From assembly GCF_021390675.1 (NCBI RefSeq), contig NZ_JAJEJV010000004.1, positions 3,658,001 to 3,722,000 on the forward strand: a stretch of 64,000 nt of DNA, given 5' to 3'. The notes below the pieces were generated by a model, which had not been told where the DNA came from, made no database searches, and saw only the letters and a program-made list of their open reading frames with translations. Both the position numbers and the translations under genes were made by a program. Each line of letters begins with the position of its first letter. The stretch's first letter is position 1. This document shows, one piece after another, positions 27,039 to 35,884 of this stretch. The DNA comes from Dyella sp. 2HG41-7. Lineage in GTDB: Bacteria > Pseudomonadota > Gammaproteobacteria > Xanthomonadales > Rhodanobacteraceae.

Positions 27039-28466
27039 CTAAGTCGGCGGCAACACCACGCTAAACCGCGCGCCGCCGAATTCCGGGGAACGATCCACGG
27101 TCAGCTCGCCGTTATAGGCGCGCACGATGTCCTGCACGATCGACAAGCCGATACCGTGTCCTTTGACGCGCTCGTCGCCGCGCACGCCGCGCTGCAGAAC
27201 TTTTTCTACCTTGTCTTCGTCGATGCCGGGACCGTCGTCTTCGACGCTGAGCGATAACCCCGGGCGCGAACGCCCCGACTGTTGCCGCATCTGCACGACC
27301 AGCAAGACGTGGTGACCCGCCCACTTGAATCCGTTTTCGAGCAGGTTGCCCATCAGCTCCAGCAAGTCGCCCTGCTCGCCGTAAAACGCCGCGCCGTCTT
27401 CGATATCGAATTCGCAAAGGACATTCTTTGCGGCGTAGACCTTTTCCAGGCTTTGCACGAGATCTTCCGCGTGGCCCGCAATCGGCACCGCGCTGGCGAA
27501 CGTCTGGCGTCCCGTCGTGGCGGCGCGTGCAAGCTGATACGCCACCAACTCGTCCATGCGCCGCACCTGATCCAGGATCGGCGTGCGCGTCGCGCCAGGT
27601 AAATCGCTGGACGATTCCACTTGCGAGCGCATCACCGCCAACGGCGTTTTCAAGCTGTGCGCGAGATCGGCGAGCGTGTTGCGATAACGCGTGCGCTGTT
27701 CGCGTTCGCTTTCGATAAACGCGTTGATGCGTTCGGTGAGACCGGTGAGTTCGGCGGGGTATTGGCTATCCAGATGATCGCTGTTGCCGCGTTCGACGCG
27801 GCTCATATCGCTGGCCACTTTGCGCAACGGCGTAAGGCTCCAACGCAGCAGCAACAATTGCAGCACGATCAACATCACGCCGAGCGTGGCGAGCCATCCG
27901 ACCAGGCTGCGCCGGTAGACCGCCATGTTGCTTTCCAGTTCTTCTTCAGTTTGCGCCACCGTAAAGGTGAGATGCACGGGCGCGCGATCAGGCACATCGA
28001 GCGCGACGCCGAAGCTGTAGTAATACAGCCGTCCAAGTTCGGTATCGACCGGACCGATAAATTGCTGCTGCCCCGGCTGCAACGGATGCAGAAAACTGAA
28101 ATCGCGCTGCAGCGCCGACGACGATTCCCAATGGAATCCGTTCTCGCCCAGCACCACGGCGTATAAGCCGGAACCCGGAATCGCGAACATCGGATCCGGT
28201 GGCGAATCGGGCAGGATGGGCGTGCCGTCGCGACGCGGGTCGGTGCCGGCAATGTACGTGATGGTGTAGTCGTGCAGGCGATCCTGCAGCTTATTGAGTT
28301 CGCCGGCCGCGTACGTGCGCGACAACGTCCACCCGATGGCGCCTAGAAAGGCGGCCAGTACGAGTCCCGTCGTGAGCGCTGCGCGCGCCGCCAGCGAAAA
28401 CGGGCGGCGCGCGGCTGCTTCATTCGTCTTCGCTGCGAGGGATGGCAAAGCGGTACCCGCGTCCAC
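27039..28466 (-). CDS. phoQ: Sensor histidine kinase, PhoQ-like
   Basis: 475 residues. Helices near 28-48 and 190-210 bound a periplasmic sensor of about 140 residues that includes acidic stretches; then HAMP, HisKA with LADLAHSLKTPLAVMRSQ (His-x-Leu-Lys-Thr-Pro, the PhoQ-type variant) and HATPase with LLENGFKWA, DDGPGI and GHGIGLSIVQ. The frame overlaps the regulator gene by 47 bases; no better internal start is seen, so the exact N-terminus is uncertain. With the PhoP-like regulator it likely responds to divalent cations or envelope-active agents. Confidence 0.9.
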   Translation of the reverse strand: MDAGTALPSLAAKTNEAAARRPFSLAARAALTTGLVLAAFLGAIGWTLSRTYAAGELNKLQDRLHDYTITYIAGTDPRRDGTPILPDSPPDPMFAIPGSGLYAVVLGENGFHWESSSALQRDFSFLHPLQPGQQQFIGPVDTELGRLYYYSFGVALDVPDRAPVHLTFTVAQTEEELESNMAVYRRSLVGWLATLGVMLIVLQLLLLRWSLTPLRKVASDMSRVERGNSDHLDSQYPAELTGLTERINAFIESEREQRTRYRNTLADLAHSLKTPLAVMRSQVESSSDLPGATRTPILDQVRRMDELVAYQLARAATTGRQTFASAVPIAGHAEDLVQSLEKVYAAKNVLCEFDIEDGAAFYGEQGDLLELMGNLLENGFKWAGHHVLLVVQMRQQSGRSRPGLSLSVEDDGPGIDEDKVEKVLQRGVRGDERVKGHGIGLSIVQDIVRAYNGELTVDRSPEFGGARFSVVLPPT

Positions 28467-29106
28467 GCACCGTCTCGATGGGTTTCAACGTGCCTTCCGG
28501 ATCCAGCTTTCTGCGCAGGCGTCCGATGAAGACTTCCAACACGTTCGAATCGCGATCGAAATCCTGTTGATAGATGTGTTCGGTCAAATCGGCTTTGGAC
28601 ACCAGCTCGCCGGCATGCAGCATCAGGTATTCCAGCACTTTGTATTCGTAGCTGGTGAGATCCACTGGCTTGCCTTCCACGGTAACCGTTTGCGCGGTGG
28701 TGTCCAGCTTGATCGGGCCGCACGCCAACACCGGCTTCGACCAGCCGCTCGCGCGACGCACGAGTGCGTTGATGCGCGCCAGCAGTTCTTCCACATGGAA
28801 CGGCTTGACCAGGTAGTCGTCGGCGCCGTGCTTGAGGCCTTCGACCTTGTCCTGCCAGCTGCCGCGCGCGGTAAGAATCAGGATCGGATAGCGTTGGCCG
28901 GCTTCGCGCAGCGCCTTGACCAGATCCATGCCCGACATCTTGGGCAAGCCCAGATCGATGATCGCCAGATCGAACGGCACTTCGCGGCCGAGGTAGATGC
29001 CCTCTTCGCCGTCCTGGGCGGCGTCCACGGCAAACCCGTCGCGTTTGAGTCGAGCCGCAAGCGTTTCACGCAGCGGCGCTTCGTCTTCGACCAGGAGGAT
29101 GCGCAT
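28420..29106 (-). CDS. phoP: OmpR-family response regulator, PhoP-like
   Basis: 228 residues. Receiver with EDE acidic pair, Asp in LAIIDLGLPKMSG and Lys in DDYLVKPFH; winged-helix output domain from about 125 with LTSYEYKVLEYLMLH and VFIGRLRRKLD, ending RGRGYRFAI. Its start shares a base with the stop of the PepSY gene (TGATG), so PepSY-phoP-phoQ is one operon. Confidence 0.94.
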   Translation of the reverse strand: MRILLVEDEAPLRETLAARLKRDGFAVDAAQDGEEGIYLGREVPFDLAIIDLGLPKMSGMDLVKALREAGQRYPILILTARGSWQDKVEGLKHGADDYLVKPFHVEELLARINALVRRASGWSKPVLACGPIKLDTTAQTVTVEGKPVDLTSYEYKVLEYLMLHAGELVSKADLTEHIYQQDFDRDSNVLEVFIGRLRRKLDPEGTLKPIETVRGRGYRFAIPRSEDE

Positions 29107-29423
29107 CAGTGTTTCTCCTTCTTGCTTCCGCCGTTAGGGGATTTCTTGGTGGATTGTGCCGCAGGCGGCACATGCGTGGCATCCGAGGACACGGCGATGA
29201 CCCGCACGTGCCCATCGGGCGTGAGCACCTTGATCCGGTACTCCGTTCGACGACCGATATGCCGGGGCTCTGCCGACAGTACTTTTCCGCCAACCTGCTG
29301 TTGGACTTGTGTGACGGCCTGGTCAAGCGTCAGGCCCGGTTGCTGCGGCGATGACTGGGCGGCAACCGCACCGGCTATCAACAGCCCGGCTGCGGCCATC
29401 CATGCGAGGTGCTTCAAAGCCAT
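29106..29423 (-). CDS. PepSY-domain periplasmic protein
   Basis: 105 residues: signal peptide (about 1-22), a PepSY domain (TLDQAVTQVQQQVGGKVLSAEPR ... YRIKVLTPDGHVRVIAVSSD) and a basic Lys/Ser tail. PepSY proteins in this position are common first genes of PhoPQ operons in the Xanthomonadales and may inhibit proteases or feed signals to the kinase. Longer in-frame reading upstream lacks a signal-peptide start. Confidence 0.88.
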   Translation of the reverse strand: MALKHLAWMAAAGLLIAGAVAAQSSPQQPGLTLDQAVTQVQQQVGGKVLSAEPRHIGRRTEYRIKVLTPDGHVRVIAVSSDATHVPPAAQSTKKSPNGGSKKEKH

Positions 29424-29557
29424 ATTCCCATGTGGTTGAGGCCAGCAGGAGCCGGCTGACGGGACATACTGAACAACTGGGGCTGAATAGCGGCCGGACG
29501 GCTGAACGGACCCTGGAGCTGCCCCATGACCAGACAGGCGCCTGTGCCGTGCTCGCG

Positions 29558-30538
29558 CTAAGCGACCGCCAGCATCGGCGCCATCGCCTGCTCGATCAGC
29601 GGCCACCCCGCCCCCGGCAGATGCGCCCCTTCGCTCAAGGTCCGTCGGAAGCCACGCGCGCCCGGTTCCCCCTGATACAACCCGAGCAGATGGCGGCAGA
29701 TGTGCTTGAGCGCGGTGCCGCGTGCCAGCTCCGCTTCGATATACGGCCGCATATGCCGCATGACGCTTTCGCGGGCGGGCAGCGGTTCGTCATAGAGCGC
29801 CGCTTCCACGCGGGCGAGCACATACGGGTCGTGATACGCCGCCCGCCCAAGCATCACCCCATCCACGTGCGCCAGATGTTCTTGCACTGCCTCCACCGTG
29901 GTGATGCCGCCGTTGATCACCACCACCAGCTGCGGAAACTCGCGCTTGAGGCGATACACGCGCTGATAATCGAGCGGCGGAATCTCGCGGTTTTCTTTCG
30001 GCGACAAACCTTCCAGCCACGCTTTGCGCGCATGCACCACCAACACTTCGACGCCGGCTTGCAGCATCGTCTCGGTGAAATGCTGCAGGTCCGCGTAGTC
30101 GTCCTGATCGTCCACGCCGATGCGACACTTCACCGTTACTGGCACCGTCACCGCATCGCGCATCGCTTTGACGCAATCGCCCACCAAGGCCGGTTCGCGC
30201 ATCAGGCACGCGCCAAAGCGACCCGATTGCACGCGATCGGACGGGCACCCGACATTGAGATTGATTTCGTCGTAACCGGCCTGCGCGCCGTAACGCGCCG
30301 CTTCCGCCAGCTCGTGCGGATCGCTGCCGCCCAATTGCAGCGCGACCGGGTGTTCTTGCTGACTGTGTTCAAGCAGCCGCAACTGCTTGCCACGCACCAG
30401 CGCCGCGCTGGTCACCATTTCGGTGTAAAGACGCGCGTGGGGCGAAAGCAGGCGATGGAAATAACGGCAATGCCGGTCCGTCCAGTCCATCATGGGTGCG
30501 ACGGAAAGCCGGTAATCGAGTGCGTTGATGCTGTGCAT
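29558..30538 (-). CDS. dusA: tRNA-dihydrouridine(20/20a) synthase
   Basis: 326 residues. FMN-dependent TIM barrel with VAPMMDWTDRHCRYFHR, the catalytic-Cys segment NLNVGCPSDRVQSGRFGACLM and VVHARKAWLEGLSPKENR, which is the DusA-specific form. It reduces U20/U20a in tRNA D-loops using NADPH. Single gene; start chosen at MHSINALDYRLSVAPM. Confidence 0.95.
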   Translation of the reverse strand: MHSINALDYRLSVAPMMDWTDRHCRYFHRLLSPHARLYTEMVTSAALVRGKQLRLLEHSQQEHPVALQLGGSDPHELAEAARYGAQAGYDEINLNVGCPSDRVQSGRFGACLMREPALVGDCVKAMRDAVTVPVTVKCRIGVDDQDDYADLQHFTETMLQAGVEVLVVHARKAWLEGLSPKENREIPPLDYQRVYRLKREFPQLVVVINGGITTVEAVQEHLAHVDGVMLGRAAYHDPYVLARVEAALYDEPLPARESVMRHMRPYIEAELARGTALKHICRHLLGLYQGEPGARGFRRTLSEGAHLPGAGWPLIEQAMAPMLAVA

Positions 30539-30607
30539 GGCTCGGCATTTTAGCGGCACGGCCATCACCCTGCGGCCGATCTCGCATCGAAAACCGTCGG
30601 AAAACCC

Positions 30608-31246
30608 TCAGTCGAGCTTTTTCGCCGCGCTTTCCAGCCGCCGGGTCGCAATGCGCAGCGCAATCCCGACTATCACCGCAGCACCCGCCAACACCTGCCA
30701 ATGAATGCTGAAAAGCGCGACCGCGCCAAACAGCACCACCACAAACAAGTCTTCCAGCAACCATGCCCACGCACGCGGCCGCGGGACGCTGGGTGCAAGT
30801 CGGGCGATAAACGCCGCGTAACCCCACCCCACGAACAACGACAGATACGTGGCCATCAACAACAGTGCATACAGCAGCATGCCGTTGACGTTAGCGGTGT
30901 TTTCGTCGGTCAGCATTTCGCGAATGAAAACCGGCGTCAGACCCACCAGGCTCAGCATCAGCAAGCTCGACAGCGTCACGAACAGATCCGTCTTCTGCAG
31001 ATGCGCCAACGTGCGCCGATGTCGCGCCCAGACGCCGCTGACGATAAAAAAGCATAGAAAATAGATGCCCAGCGGCGTCGCCCAGATCTGCGCAAGGCTT
31101 TTGCCCGGCGACATCTCGGGCTTCAACTCCACGGCGGACAAAGTCAGCGCGATCGCGAAAATGCCGTCGGAAAGCATAACCAGCCGGTCGAAATGACGCT
31201 GGTGGACATGGTGCGGGTGCACTTGATGCGGCGCTTGTGTATCCAT
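30608..31246 (-). CDS. TMEM175/DUF1211-family membrane protein (potassium channel-like)
   Basis: 212 residues, about six helices. The first helix has the family signature RLVMLSDGIFAIALTL (R...[FL]SDGxFAIxxTL). Bacterial members form K+-permeable channels with two-fold more subunits than the animal forms. A His-rich N-terminal tail (HQVHPHHVHQRHF) precedes the signature. Divergent from the ferredoxin-NADP reductase gene. K+ selectivity is inferred from family. Confidence 0.88.
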   Translation of the reverse strand: MDTQAPHQVHPHHVHQRHFDRLVMLSDGIFAIALTLSAVELKPEMSPGKSLAQIWATPLGIYFLCFFIVSGVWARHRRTLAHLQKTDLFVTLSSLLMLSLVGLTPVFIREMLTDENTANVNGMLLYALLLMATYLSLFVGWGYAAFIARLAPSVPRPRAWAWLLEDLFVVVLFGAVALFSIHWQVLAGAAVIVGIALRIATRRLESAAKKLD

Positions 31247-31456
31247 ACATCCCCTTTCGAGTTCGGCCCCGCGGCATTCTGCCCGGATTCGATAGACCGT
31301 CGCTATGGGTCGGTACAGGCGCGGGTGCGGGCAATCGCGTAAAATGCGCGGGCGACCACGATCCCCCAGTCAGCACGCCAGGCGCGCGGCAAGCGCGATC
31401 CCCGCACGAAACAGTGGCTCGCATCTCCCCTTTTGCAACCCGAGAAGACCTTCACC

Positions 31457-32233
31457 ATGGTGGCTTTGGCGACCGAACAAGTTATCGACGTTCATCACTG
31501 GAACGACAACCTTTTCAGCTTCCGCACCACGCGCGACCCCGGCTTTCGTTTCGACAGCGGACAGTTCGTGATGATCGGCCTGGAAGTGGACGGCCGTCCG
31601 CTGATGCGCGCGTATTCGATCGCCAGCGCCAGCTGGGAAGAACATCTGGAGTTCTTTTCGATCAAGGTGGAAAACGGTCCGCTCACCTCGCGTCTTCAGC
31701 ATTTGAAGCCGGGCGAGCAACTGACCGTCAGCCGCAAGCCCACCGGCACCCTGGTATTGACCGATCTGAAGCCCGGCAAACATTTGTATCTGCTCGGCAC
31801 CGGCACGGGGCTCGCGCCGTTTATGAGCGTCATCCGCGATCCGGAAACCTACGAGCGTTTCGACAAAATCGTGCTCGCGCACGGCGTGCGTAACGTCAGC
31901 GATCTCGCTTACGCCAATTATCTTGAGAACGAACTGCCTCAGCACGAATTGCTCGGCGAACTGGTGCGCGAAAAGTTGATCTACTACCCCACCGTCACGC
32001 GCGAACCGTTCCGCAATCGCGGCCGCATGACCGACAACATCGTAGACGGCGCGATGGCCGCTACCATCGGCCTGCCGACGCTCAATCCCGACACCGATCG
32101 CGTGATGTTGTGCGGTAGCCCTGCGATGCTCGACGATCTTTGCGCCTTGCTCGATGCGCGTGGTTTTCAGGCGTCGCCGCGCACGCGCGAGCCGGGTGAT
32201 TATGTGATCGAGCGAGCGTTCGTCGAGAAATAA
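31457..32233 (+). CDS. fpr: Ferredoxin/flavodoxin-NADP+ reductase
   Basis: 258 residues. FAD-binding beta barrel with RAYSIASA, then the NADP-binding half with GTGTGLAPFMSVIRDP and the C-terminal aromatic-EK end (ERAFVEK). Length and end fit the subclass I bacterial FPR. It moves electrons between NADP(H) and ferredoxin or flavodoxin, often in oxidative stress. Start at ATG 31457; eight upstream codons in frame add nothing conserved. Confidence 0.93.
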   Translation: MVALATEQVIDVHHWNDNLFSFRTTRDPGFRFDSGQFVMIGLEVDGRPLMRAYSIASASWEEHLEFFSIKVENGPLTSRLQHLKPGEQLTVSRKPTGTLVLTDLKPGKHLYLLGTGTGLAPFMSVIRDPETYERFDKIVLAHGVRNVSDLAYANYLENELPQHELLGELVREKLIYYPTVTREPFRNRGRMTDNIVDGAMAATIGLPTLNPDTDRVMLCGSPAMLDDLCALLDARGFQASPRTREPGDYVIERAFVEK

Positions 32234-32275
32234 GTTCGGCCTGTCGCCGCCAACACAACATGCGAATGTCGCATC

Positions 32276-32404
32276 ACTCCCTCCCCTGCTTGCAGGGGAG
32301 GGCTGGGGTGGGGTTGCTTGTGCGTGCCGCATCGCTGGAATTCACGGCGAGGTTGCTTCACTTCACCCCACCCCAACCCTCCCCTACTACACGTAGGGGA
32401 GGAG
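32276..32404. repeat. Inverted pair of CTCCCCTGC-type hairpin repeats
   Basis: The left arm (32276-32314) has the hairpin CTCCCCTGCTTGCAGGGGAG followed by GGCTGGGGTGGGG. The right arm (32361-32404) is the inverted form, with CCCCACCCCAACCC then CTCCCCTACTACACGTAGGGGAG. The same architecture recurs at 43036-43162. It lies between the fpr end and the kinase gene end, so both may use it as a 3' structure. Confidence 0.75.
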
Positions 32405-32460
32405 GCAGATTCGGTGCGTAGATACGTGACGCTGACGAACACGAAATGGGTCAGCAGCGC

Positions 32461-33186
32461 TCAATCCCGCACGCGACCTTTCCCCTCGTTATCCCAATAA
32501 CCAAACACGCGACGCGCAATCAGCTTGTAAAGCCGCTTGCCGGTCGCGCGCCATAAACGCGAATGCGGCGCCGGCGTATTCAACATGGTGCGTTGGCGCG
32601 CGCTGAGCGCATGTGCGCAATACGTGCGTTTGTGCTTGAGCAGATGACGCACATCTTCGCGCGCCAGCATGCGGAACAAACGACCGCGTTTTCCGCGCGT
32701 CCAGGCGATTTGAAAATCCACCAGCGCCGGACGCCCGTCGTCCTGCACCAGCCAGTTCGGTTCTTTCGCCAAGTCGTTATGCACGATGCCGCGCCGATGC
32801 AGTTGCGCAAGCAAGCGTAGCGCGTCGCGGTAATACCTCGGATCGGCTGGCTGCGCCTGCTGCATCGGCTTGCCGGCGATATAGCTGCGCAGCAGTTCGT
32901 GTCCATTCCACGCCAGCAAGCGTGGCACGCCATCGATACCGTCCAACTTCGCCAACGCCCGCGCCTCGCGCGCGGCGGCGCGATAGGCGAACAGGCGCGC
33001 CCACCACCGCGCCGCGCGAATATCGCGCCGAATGCACCGCACCCCGTCGCATTCGACGATCTCGATGCGGCCCAGTTCATCGGCCTTCAGCAGGGTGGGG
33101 TTATCTAGCACGGGCTTGTCGATCAAATGAGTATTAGGCTCGATCGCCGAAAAACGGCGAGCGATTATTGTCGCCGCTCCCACCAA
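32461..33186 (-). CDS. RIO-like small protein kinase family protein
   Basis: About 225-241 residues. A kinase core is seen: VPRLLAWNGHELLRSYIAGKP (hinge), the catalytic loop RGIVHNDLAKEPNWLV with Asp and Asn, and the metal Asp in ALVDFQIAW (DFG replaced by DFQ). This resembles RIO1-type or lipopolysaccharide-core-kinase-type atypical kinases found in this order. The start is unclear: the frame opens at a TTG at 33186 (GTG at 33183), while similarity appears to start near 33120. Substrate unknown. Confidence 0.75.
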   Translation of the reverse strand: MVGAATIIARRFSAIEPNTHLIDKPVLDNPTLLKADELGRIEIVECDGVRCIRRDIRAARWWARLFAYRAAAREARALAKLDGIDGVPRLLAWNGHELLRSYIAGKPMQQAQPADPRYYRDALRLLAQLHRRGIVHNDLAKEPNWLVQDDGRPALVDFQIAWTRGKRGRLFRMLAREDVRHLLKHKRTYCAHALSARQRTMLNTPAPHSRLWRATGKRLYKLIARRVFGYWDNEGKGRVRD

Positions 33187-33196
33187 GGATTACAGC

Positions 33197-33691
33197 ATGT
33201 TGATCATGGATATCTTCCTTTACGTGCTCGCCGTCGCCTTGATCGTGGGCGGCTTGATCGGCACGGTGGTGCCGAATGTGCCAGGCGTGCCGATGATCTT
33301 CGGTGGCATCTGGCTGGCCGCGGCCTTGGACAACTACCAGCATCTGGGCATGGTGTGGCTGATCGTGCTGGGCGCGCTGGCCGTGCTTGGGGTAGCGATG
33401 GACTTTATCGCCGCCTCGCTTGGCGCCAAACGGGTCGGTGCGAGCTCCACGTCCATCTGGGGAGCTTCCATCGGCACGATCGTCGGCATGTTCTTCGGTC
33501 TGCCCGGGCTTATCTTCGGGCCATTCGTGGGCGCTTTGGTCGGCGAATTGGTCTCCAGCAAAAGCGTGCTTCGATCCGCGCACGTGGGGATCGGCACCTG
33601 GCTCGGCTTGCTGTTCGGCGCCCTGGTGAAACTGGTGATCTCGCTAACGATGGTGGCGCTAGCGGCGGGTGTCTGGCTGTTCCATATGTAA
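33197..33691 (+). CDS. DUF456 family membrane protein
   Basis: 164 residues, four or five hydrophobic segments with many Gly. The repeated small-residue pattern GTVVPNVPGVPMIFGGIWLAA and FFGLPGLIFGPFVGALVGEL is what DUF456 proteins show. AAGGA precedes the ATG at good spacing. Function unknown. Divergent from the kinase gene; a small hairpin (TCGCCG-AAAAA-CGGCGA) lies between. Confidence 0.88.
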   Translation: MLIMDIFLYVLAVALIVGGLIGTVVPNVPGVPMIFGGIWLAAALDNYQHLGMVWLIVLGALAVLGVAMDFIAASLGAKRVGASSTSIWGASIGTIVGMFFGLPGLIFGPFVGALVGELVSSKSVLRSAHVGIGTWLGLLFGALVKLVISLTMVALAAGVWLFHM

Positions 33692-33780
33692 GGTCTGTGT
33701 GGCGTATCCCATTCGGTACATGGCGCACGCGGCGCCACAGCGAATAAGCTCGCTGGACCACACGCATGGGGATATTGGTC

Positions 33781-35556
33781 ATGATCAAACGTCTCGCCCT
33801 CGCCGCGGCGATCGCCCTGGCTGCCACCGGATCGGCTTACGCTCAAGGCACGCCGGCGCAGTCCTGGGTCGAACGTAGTAACAGCGATGCCAAGGTATTG
33901 CTGGATGCCATCGCCCGCTTCCAACCCGAAACCGCCACGCAACTGGGTCTGCCCGGTTACGACGACAAGGTGATCGACCTGAAGCCGAATTCGGATGCGC
34001 GTCTGCGCGCCGCCTTCGCCGATGCGCGAACCAAGTTGCAAGGCATGCTGGCCACCGAGAAAGACACCAACGTTCGCCAAGATCTGCAAATCATGATCAA
34101 GGCGGCGAATCTCAATATCGAAAGCATCGATCTCAACGACAAATACATGCTGCCGTATCAGGATCTGGGTCAGCTTATTTTCAACGGCGAATTCTCGCTG
34201 CTACGCGACGAGATCGACGCCAAGCGTCGGCCGAACGCGATCAAGCGCCTGCAATGCTATGTCGGTACCGCTCCGGGCTGCACGCCGATGATCAAGCTGG
34301 TCGAAGCACAAACCCTCGCCCGCATGTCCGATAAAAAGCTGCTCGGCCCCTACAAAGGCAATGTCGACCAGCAGCTGAGCAACAGCCAGCGCTACGCGCA
34401 AGGCATCCGGCAATTGTTCGTCAAGTACAAGCTCGACAACGCCGATGCCAAGGCGGCGCTCGATGCGATGGACGCGCAATTCAAGGACTACGACAGCTGG
34501 GTGCGCAGCACCATCGTGCCGCGTCAGCGCACCGATTTCCGTTTGCCGGAACCGTTGTACGCGTACAACCTCAAAGCGGTCGGCATCGATATTTCGCCGG
34601 AAGATCTGATCAAGCAAGCGCAAATGGAATTCGTCGAGGTTCGCTCGGCGATGCAGATGATGGCGCCGGTCGTCGCCAAGGACGAAGGCTTCAGCTCCAA
34701 CGACTATCGCGATGTGCTGAAAGCGCTCAAAAAGCAGCAACTCGGCAGGAATGACGTCGAGCCGTGGTATCACGACGTGATCGGCAAGATCGAAGACATC
34801 ATTCGCAGCAAAAATATCGTGACGCTGCCGCAGCGGGCGATGCAGATGCGCGTAGCCTCCGATGCGGAAACCGCCAACCAACCCGCGCCGCATATGGATC
34901 CGCCGCCGCTGATCGACAATCACGGCGAGCGCGGCACGTTTGTGCTGACGATGGGCAATCCGACGCAGAAAGGCGCCTCGTCCGACAGCAGCTACGACGA
35001 TTTCACCTTCAAAGCCGCCGCGTGGACGCTCACCTCGCATGAAGGACGCCCCGGCCACGAGCTGCAGTTCTCCGCGATGGTGGAGCGCGGCGTCTCGCTG
35101 GCGCGCAGCGTATTCGCCTTCAACAGCGTCAACGTGGAAGGCTGGGCGTTGTATGCGGAATCGGAAATGCAGCCGTATGAGCCGCCGGCCGGGCAGTTCA
35201 TCACGTTGCAGTTCCGTCTGGTGCGCGCCGCGCGTGCGTTCCTCGATCCGATGTTGAATCTCGGCCTGATCACCAAAGAGCGCGCGCACGACGTGCTGCG
35301 TTATGACGTCGGCCTGTCCGAAGCGATGACCAACGAAGAACTGGATCGCTTCACCTTCAACAGCCCAGGTCAGGCCACCGCGTATTTCTACGGCTACATG
35401 CGTATCCAGCAAACGCGTTTGCAAACCGAACTGGCGCTCGGCAAGGACTTCAATCAGAAGGCCTTCAACGATTTCATCATCGGCCAGGGCCTGCTGCCGC
35501 CGGATCAATTGGCGGAAGCGGTTCGCACGCAGTTTATTCCGTCGCAAAAGAAGTGA
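33781..35556 (+). CDS. DUF885 family secreted metallopeptidase-like protein
   Basis: 591 residues from the ATG giving a signal peptide (MIKRLALAAAIALAATGSAYA). A helical all-alpha protein of the DUF885 family; the zinc-type motif is TSHEGRPGHELQFSAM near residue 420, followed by NSVNVEGWALYAESEM, which supplies the downstream Glu. Similar proteins are probable carboxypeptidase-like zinc peptidases in the periplasm. An in-frame ATG five codons earlier would not alter the signal peptide much. Ends at a long perfect palindrome. Confidence 0.88.
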   Translation: MIKRLALAAAIALAATGSAYAQGTPAQSWVERSNSDAKVLLDAIARFQPETATQLGLPGYDDKVIDLKPNSDARLRAAFADARTKLQGMLATEKDTNVRQDLQIMIKAANLNIESIDLNDKYMLPYQDLGQLIFNGEFSLLRDEIDAKRRPNAIKRLQCYVGTAPGCTPMIKLVEAQTLARMSDKKLLGPYKGNVDQQLSNSQRYAQGIRQLFVKYKLDNADAKAALDAMDAQFKDYDSWVRSTIVPRQRTDFRLPEPLYAYNLKAVGIDISPEDLIKQAQMEFVEVRSAMQMMAPVVAKDEGFSSNDYRDVLKALKKQQLGRNDVEPWYHDVIGKIEDIIRSKNIVTLPQRAMQMRVASDAETANQPAPHMDPPPLIDNHGERGTFVLTMGNPTQKGASSDSSYDDFTFKAAAWTLTSHEGRPGHELQFSAMVERGVSLARSVFAFNSVNVEGWALYAESEMQPYEPPAGQFITLQFRLVRAARAFLDPMLNLGLITKERAHDVLRYDVGLSEAMTNEELDRFTFNSPGQATAYFYGYMRIQQTRLQTELALGKDFNQKAFNDFIIGQGLLPPDQLAEAVRTQFIPSQKK

Positions 35557-35563
35557 TGCAACC

Positions 35564-35592
35564 GTTCCCTCTCCCCAGAGGGGAGAGGGAAC
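35564..35592. terminator. 29-bp hairpin after the DUF885 gene
   Basis: GTTCCCTCTCCCC-AGA-GGGGAGAGGGAAC, a 13-bp perfect stem 7 bp past the stop. It has no T-run; it is also a member of the CTCTCCCC hairpin repeat family seen near 45303. Confidence 0.6.
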
Positions 35593-35599
35593 GTGTAGT

Positions 35600-35809
35600 T
35601 CAGCGCTCGATGACGATTGCATCCCACGCCATACCGAAATTCCGGCATAGCCTCTCATTGCGAGCCGCATAAATTGTCGAAGAGATCACGAATCGAGATT
35701 CGTGAAGACCGTCATCACATAGCTTGCACGCGACTCCAAGCCGCATTTTCACAAACTCTTTATCGCGGATGTCGCCTCCCCGATATCCGCAAATCCTGCA
35801 GCCCCGCAT
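35600..35809 (-). CDS. Candidate 69-residue double-CxxC protein
   Basis: A frame on the minus strand starts MRGCRICGYRGGDI and contains a second pair CKLC about 25 residues on, then an Ile/Arg/Asn-rich end (AARNERLCRNFGMAWDAIVIE). The two CxxC pairs at zinc-finger spacing and a less GC-rich third codon position than in the neighbours make a coding reading possible. Against it, no good ribosome site is seen, and its first codons lie in the stem of a plus-strand terminator. Could instead be non-coding. Confidence 0.3.
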   Translation of the reverse strand: MRGCRICGYRGGDIRDKEFVKMRLGVACKLCDDGLHESRFVISSTIYAARNERLCRNFGMAWDAIVIER

Positions 35810-35829
35810 TCCCGTGCGGGGTTTTTTTT
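35802..35829 (+). terminator. Plus-strand intrinsic terminator
   Basis: CCCCGCA-TTCCCG-TGCGGGG then eight T. No annotated plus-strand gene ends nearby (DUF885 ends 250 bp earlier with its own hairpin), so it may end an untranslated RNA from about 35593. Upstream of it TCACGAAT-CGAG-ATTCGTGA and GCGGAT...ATCCGC are further hairpins. Confidence 0.75.
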
Positions 35830-35832
35830 CGC

Positions 35833-35868
35833 AAAAAAACTCCCCCGGCGGCTAGCCGCGCGGGGGAG
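35833..35868 (-). terminator. Minus-strand terminator of the secreted glutamic-peptidase-like gene
   Basis: Read on the minus strand: CTCCCCC-stem with GGGGGAG around a GC-rich loop, followed by seven T. It is 16 bp past the stop of the gene ending at 35885. Confidence 0.85.
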
Positions 35869-35884
35869 CGTATCGAGGTCGACG

